A stretch of 8,236 bases of DNA. It comes from Candidatus Troglogloeales bacterium (GTDB lineage: Bacteria > Nitrospirota > Nitrospiria > SBBL01 > SBBT01). The stretch spans positions 1 to 8,236 of the forward strand of contig SBBT01000121.1 of NCBI GenBank assembly GCA_005239595.1, written 5' to 3'. Below, in pieces: positions 6,762 to 8,236 of the stretch; position 1 is the stretch's first letter, and every line of letters begins with the position of its first letter. The notes beneath the pieces are model-generated. The model did no database searches. It had not been told where the DNA came from and was given only the letters and a program-made list of their open reading frames with translations. A program made the translations under genes and the position numbers.

Positions 6762-8236
6762 TCATGCCGCATCCGCTTGCCAATAAAGAAACTGCTGGAA
6801 ACCGGCGAAGGCTTTGTGGATCTCTTCGGGCCGGCCGCCCAGGTCGGCTAGGGCATCCGGCAAGGAGTTGTGGTACCGGAGCCTAAGCAGTGGGGTGAGC
6901 TTTTCCATGTCGAGTTCTTCCACGCCAACCGTGATGTAATGCTGGAGTACAAAATCGAGGAACGCCTGCTGCTTGGCGCTGAAACGGGTATTGATGTGGA
7001 CGCGTGCGTTCGCGGCACGGACTTCACGGGTGACCGGCGGCAATGCGTAGGCAACATAGGCGAGCACGTCAAAGAGGTCGCTCTTCTCGGCATCAATGAT
7101 CTTCTGCATTTCTGCTAATTGGTCATGCCCGAAGCCTTTCTCGGCTAACCCCTGCAACAGCTTCTTGCGCGTGTCAGGCGCGCTCCAGATGGCGCGGAGT
7201 TGTGTCTCGTCTTTGAAGAAGTCCGGCAGTTTGCCGAAGAGCAGTTCCATGAACTGTTGCGCTGACATGGGCGTGCCGTCGGGATGCCAGAAGCTCGTCA
7301 TCATCATGTGGTGGATGGTGCGCTCCTTGCCGTCCGCCAGCTTCACCTTAACCTTCTGTAGCTTTTTGCACACGCAGGGGCGCTGGCGGCATTTCGGGCA
7401 GGGCTCAGGCTTGCAGATACAGGGAGTTTGGCCGCAGACAGGGCATGGTTTTGGTGGCGGCTTCTTGCACTCACACGGCTGGCATCCGCACTTCGTGCAG
7501 GGTTCCGGTTCAATGGGTTCACCGTCCCACTCCGGGTCACTGAAATGCTGGTACGCCTTCACGAAGTCGTAGAGGGTGAAGTAGTCCTTGCCGTCGTAGA
7601 GCCGCGTGCCGAGGCCGATGATCTGCTTGAACTCGATGATCCGGTTGATGGGTCGCATCAGGACGATGTTGCGGATGTTCCGGGCGTCCACGCCCGTCGA
7701 AAGCTTCTGCGAGGTGGTCAGGAAGGTCGGGATCGTCCTCTCGTTGTCCTGGAAGTCGCGCAAATGCTGCTCGCCCAGCTCGCCGTCGTTCGCTGTCACC
7801 CGCTGGCAGTAGTTTGGATCGGTGCTCGTCTTCATCTGGTTGATGAGGTCACGCACGGCCAGTGCGTGGGCCTGGTTCGCGCAGAACACCAGCGTCTTCT
7901 CGTTCTGGTTGATCTGCTCCATGAAGGTCTTCACGCGATGAGCTTCACGCTCCTTGATCTCGATGATGCGGTTGAAGTCCGCCTCCTCGTACCGTTTACC
8001 CTGCTCGATCTCGCCTTCGATTACCGTGTCGTCCGCCGTGTACACATAGTCGTCGAGCGTGGTCTGAATCTGCTTCACCTTGAAGGGGGTCAGGAAGCCG
8101 TCGTTGATCCCGTCCTTGAGCGAATAGAGATAGACCGGATCGCCGAAGTAGGCGTAGGTGTCCACATTGTCCTTGCGCTTGGGCGTGGCGGTGAGTCCCA
8201 GTTGCACGGCCGGCGCGAAGTAATCCAGGATATCAC
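6762..8236 (-). CDS. hsdR: Type I restriction endonuclease R subunit, C-terminal part (runs off the right edge)
   Basis: C-terminal part of the DNA-translocating and cutting subunit of a type I restriction system, EcoEI-like family. The frame is open through the window edge ('DILDYFAPAVQLGLTATPKRKDN'), so the GTG at 8207 is not the start. The nuclease domain, Walker A and DEAH box would lie beyond 8236. Visible parts, numbered from the codon at 8207, are motif III 'GLTATPKRKD' (4-13), the second RecA-like domain with 'KTLVFCANQAHA' (104-115), motif V 'TSQKLSTGVDARNI' (165-178), and motif VI 'QIIGLGTRL' (195-203). A Cys-rich segment (237-280) comes next, then an EcoEI R-type C-terminal domain (about 285-481). 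Two oddities are Leu199 where motif VI normally has Arg, and three tandem Cys modules. Methylase and specificity genes are not in view and may lie to the right. The stop is followed at once by the attC-like site, which suggests acquisition by transfer. Confidence 0.88.
   Translation of the reverse strand, partial: DILDYFAPAVQLGLTATPKRKDNVDTYAYFGDPVYLYSLKDGINDGFLTPFKVKQIQTTLDDYVYTADDTVIEGEIEQGKRYEEADFNRIIEIKEREAHRVKTFMEQINQNEKTLVFCANQAHALAVRDLINQMKTSTDPNYCQRVTANDGELGEQHLRDFQDNERTIPTFLTTSQKLSTGVDARNIRNIVLMRPINRIIEFKQIIGLGTRLYDGKDYFTLYDFVKAYQHFSDPEWDGEPIEPEPCTKCGCQPCECKKPPPKPCPVCGQTPCICKPEPCPKCRQRPCVCKKLQKVKVKLADGKERTIHHMMMTSFWHPDGTPMSAQQFMELLFGKLPDFFKDETQLRAIWSAPDTRKKLLQGLAEKGFGHDQLAEMQKIIDAEKSDLFDVLAYVAYALPPVTREVRAANARVHINTRFSAKQQAFLDFVLQHYITVGVEELDMEKLTPLLRLRYHNSLPDALADLGGRPEEIHKAFAGFQQFLYWQADAA
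7368..7499 (-). repeat. Three tandem C-x2-C-x4-C-x-C modules inside HsdR
   Basis: This stretch encodes CTKCGCQPCEC, CPVCGQTPCIC and CPKCRQRPCVC in tandem, starting 18 and 15 codons apart and joined by Lys/Pro linkers (KKPPPKP and KPEP). Each module has four cysteines with the same spacing, enough for one zinc site, and the first has one extra cysteine. The modules lie between the motor core and the C-terminal domain. Confidence 0.85.

Noticed and set aside
7096..7572. 158-codon plus-strand open frame opposite hsdR
   Set aside because: It is fully antisense to a well-supported HsdR frame, and its composition mirrors the Cys/Pro repeats on the other strand.
8205..8207. GTG as the start of the HsdR-like gene
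   Set aside because: The frame continues upstream to the window edge with conserved HsdR residues (ILDYF...), so the gene is cut by the window rather than starting here.

Overview
The window looks like ordinary chromosomal DNA from a Gram-negative bacterium. It carries a secreted periplasmic c-type cytochrome and a compact run of nucleotide and folate biosynthesis genes. The cytochrome, the HExxH protein and the biosynthesis genes together remind me of Nitrospirota-like bacteria, but that is only an impression from memory and was not tested.

Left part (1-1680): a minus-strand gene (110-802) encodes a soluble HExxH protein related to the SprA-type putative metalloproteases, with a charged, coiled-coil-like second half. 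It is divergent from a plus-strand monohaem cytochrome c gene (1055-1582) with a clear signal peptide. Each has a candidate sigma70-type promoter in the roughly 250-base gap between them. A GC-rich hairpin (1636-1670) follows the cytochrome gene and lies almost against the next start codon.

Middle part (1688-6646): pyrF (OMP decarboxylase), pabB (aminodeoxychorismate synthase component I) and pabC (aminodeoxychorismate lyase) form a tight plus-strand cluster. pyrF and pabB overlap by 4 bases, and pabC follows pabB after 33 bases. PabB and PabC together would convert chorismate to p-aminobenzoate for folate, given a glutaminase (PabA) encoded elsewhere. metG (methionyl-tRNA synthetase with a fused C-terminal tRNA-binding domain) runs convergently, and its 3' end overlaps pabC by 8 bases.

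Right part (6647-8236): upstream of metG there is no housekeeping gene. A 60-base element (6684-6743) resembles an integron attC site (59-base element). It is followed, on the same minus strand, by the 3' two thirds or less of a type I restriction endonuclease R subunit gene (hsdR) that runs off the right edge. The order hsdR stop, 18 bases, attC-like site, then metG is what a cassette-type insertion beside a conserved gene would look like. This is the accessory, horizontally acquired part of the window. The HsdR fragment has two oddities: three tandem C-x2-C-x4-C-x-C modules between its motor and C-terminal domains, and a leucine in place of the motif VI arginine.

I found no CRISPR array, tRNA, rRNA, transposase or integrase. 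The most interesting observations are the attC-like site, the two HsdR peculiarities, and the hairpin plus short leader frame packed against an unusual pyrF start.
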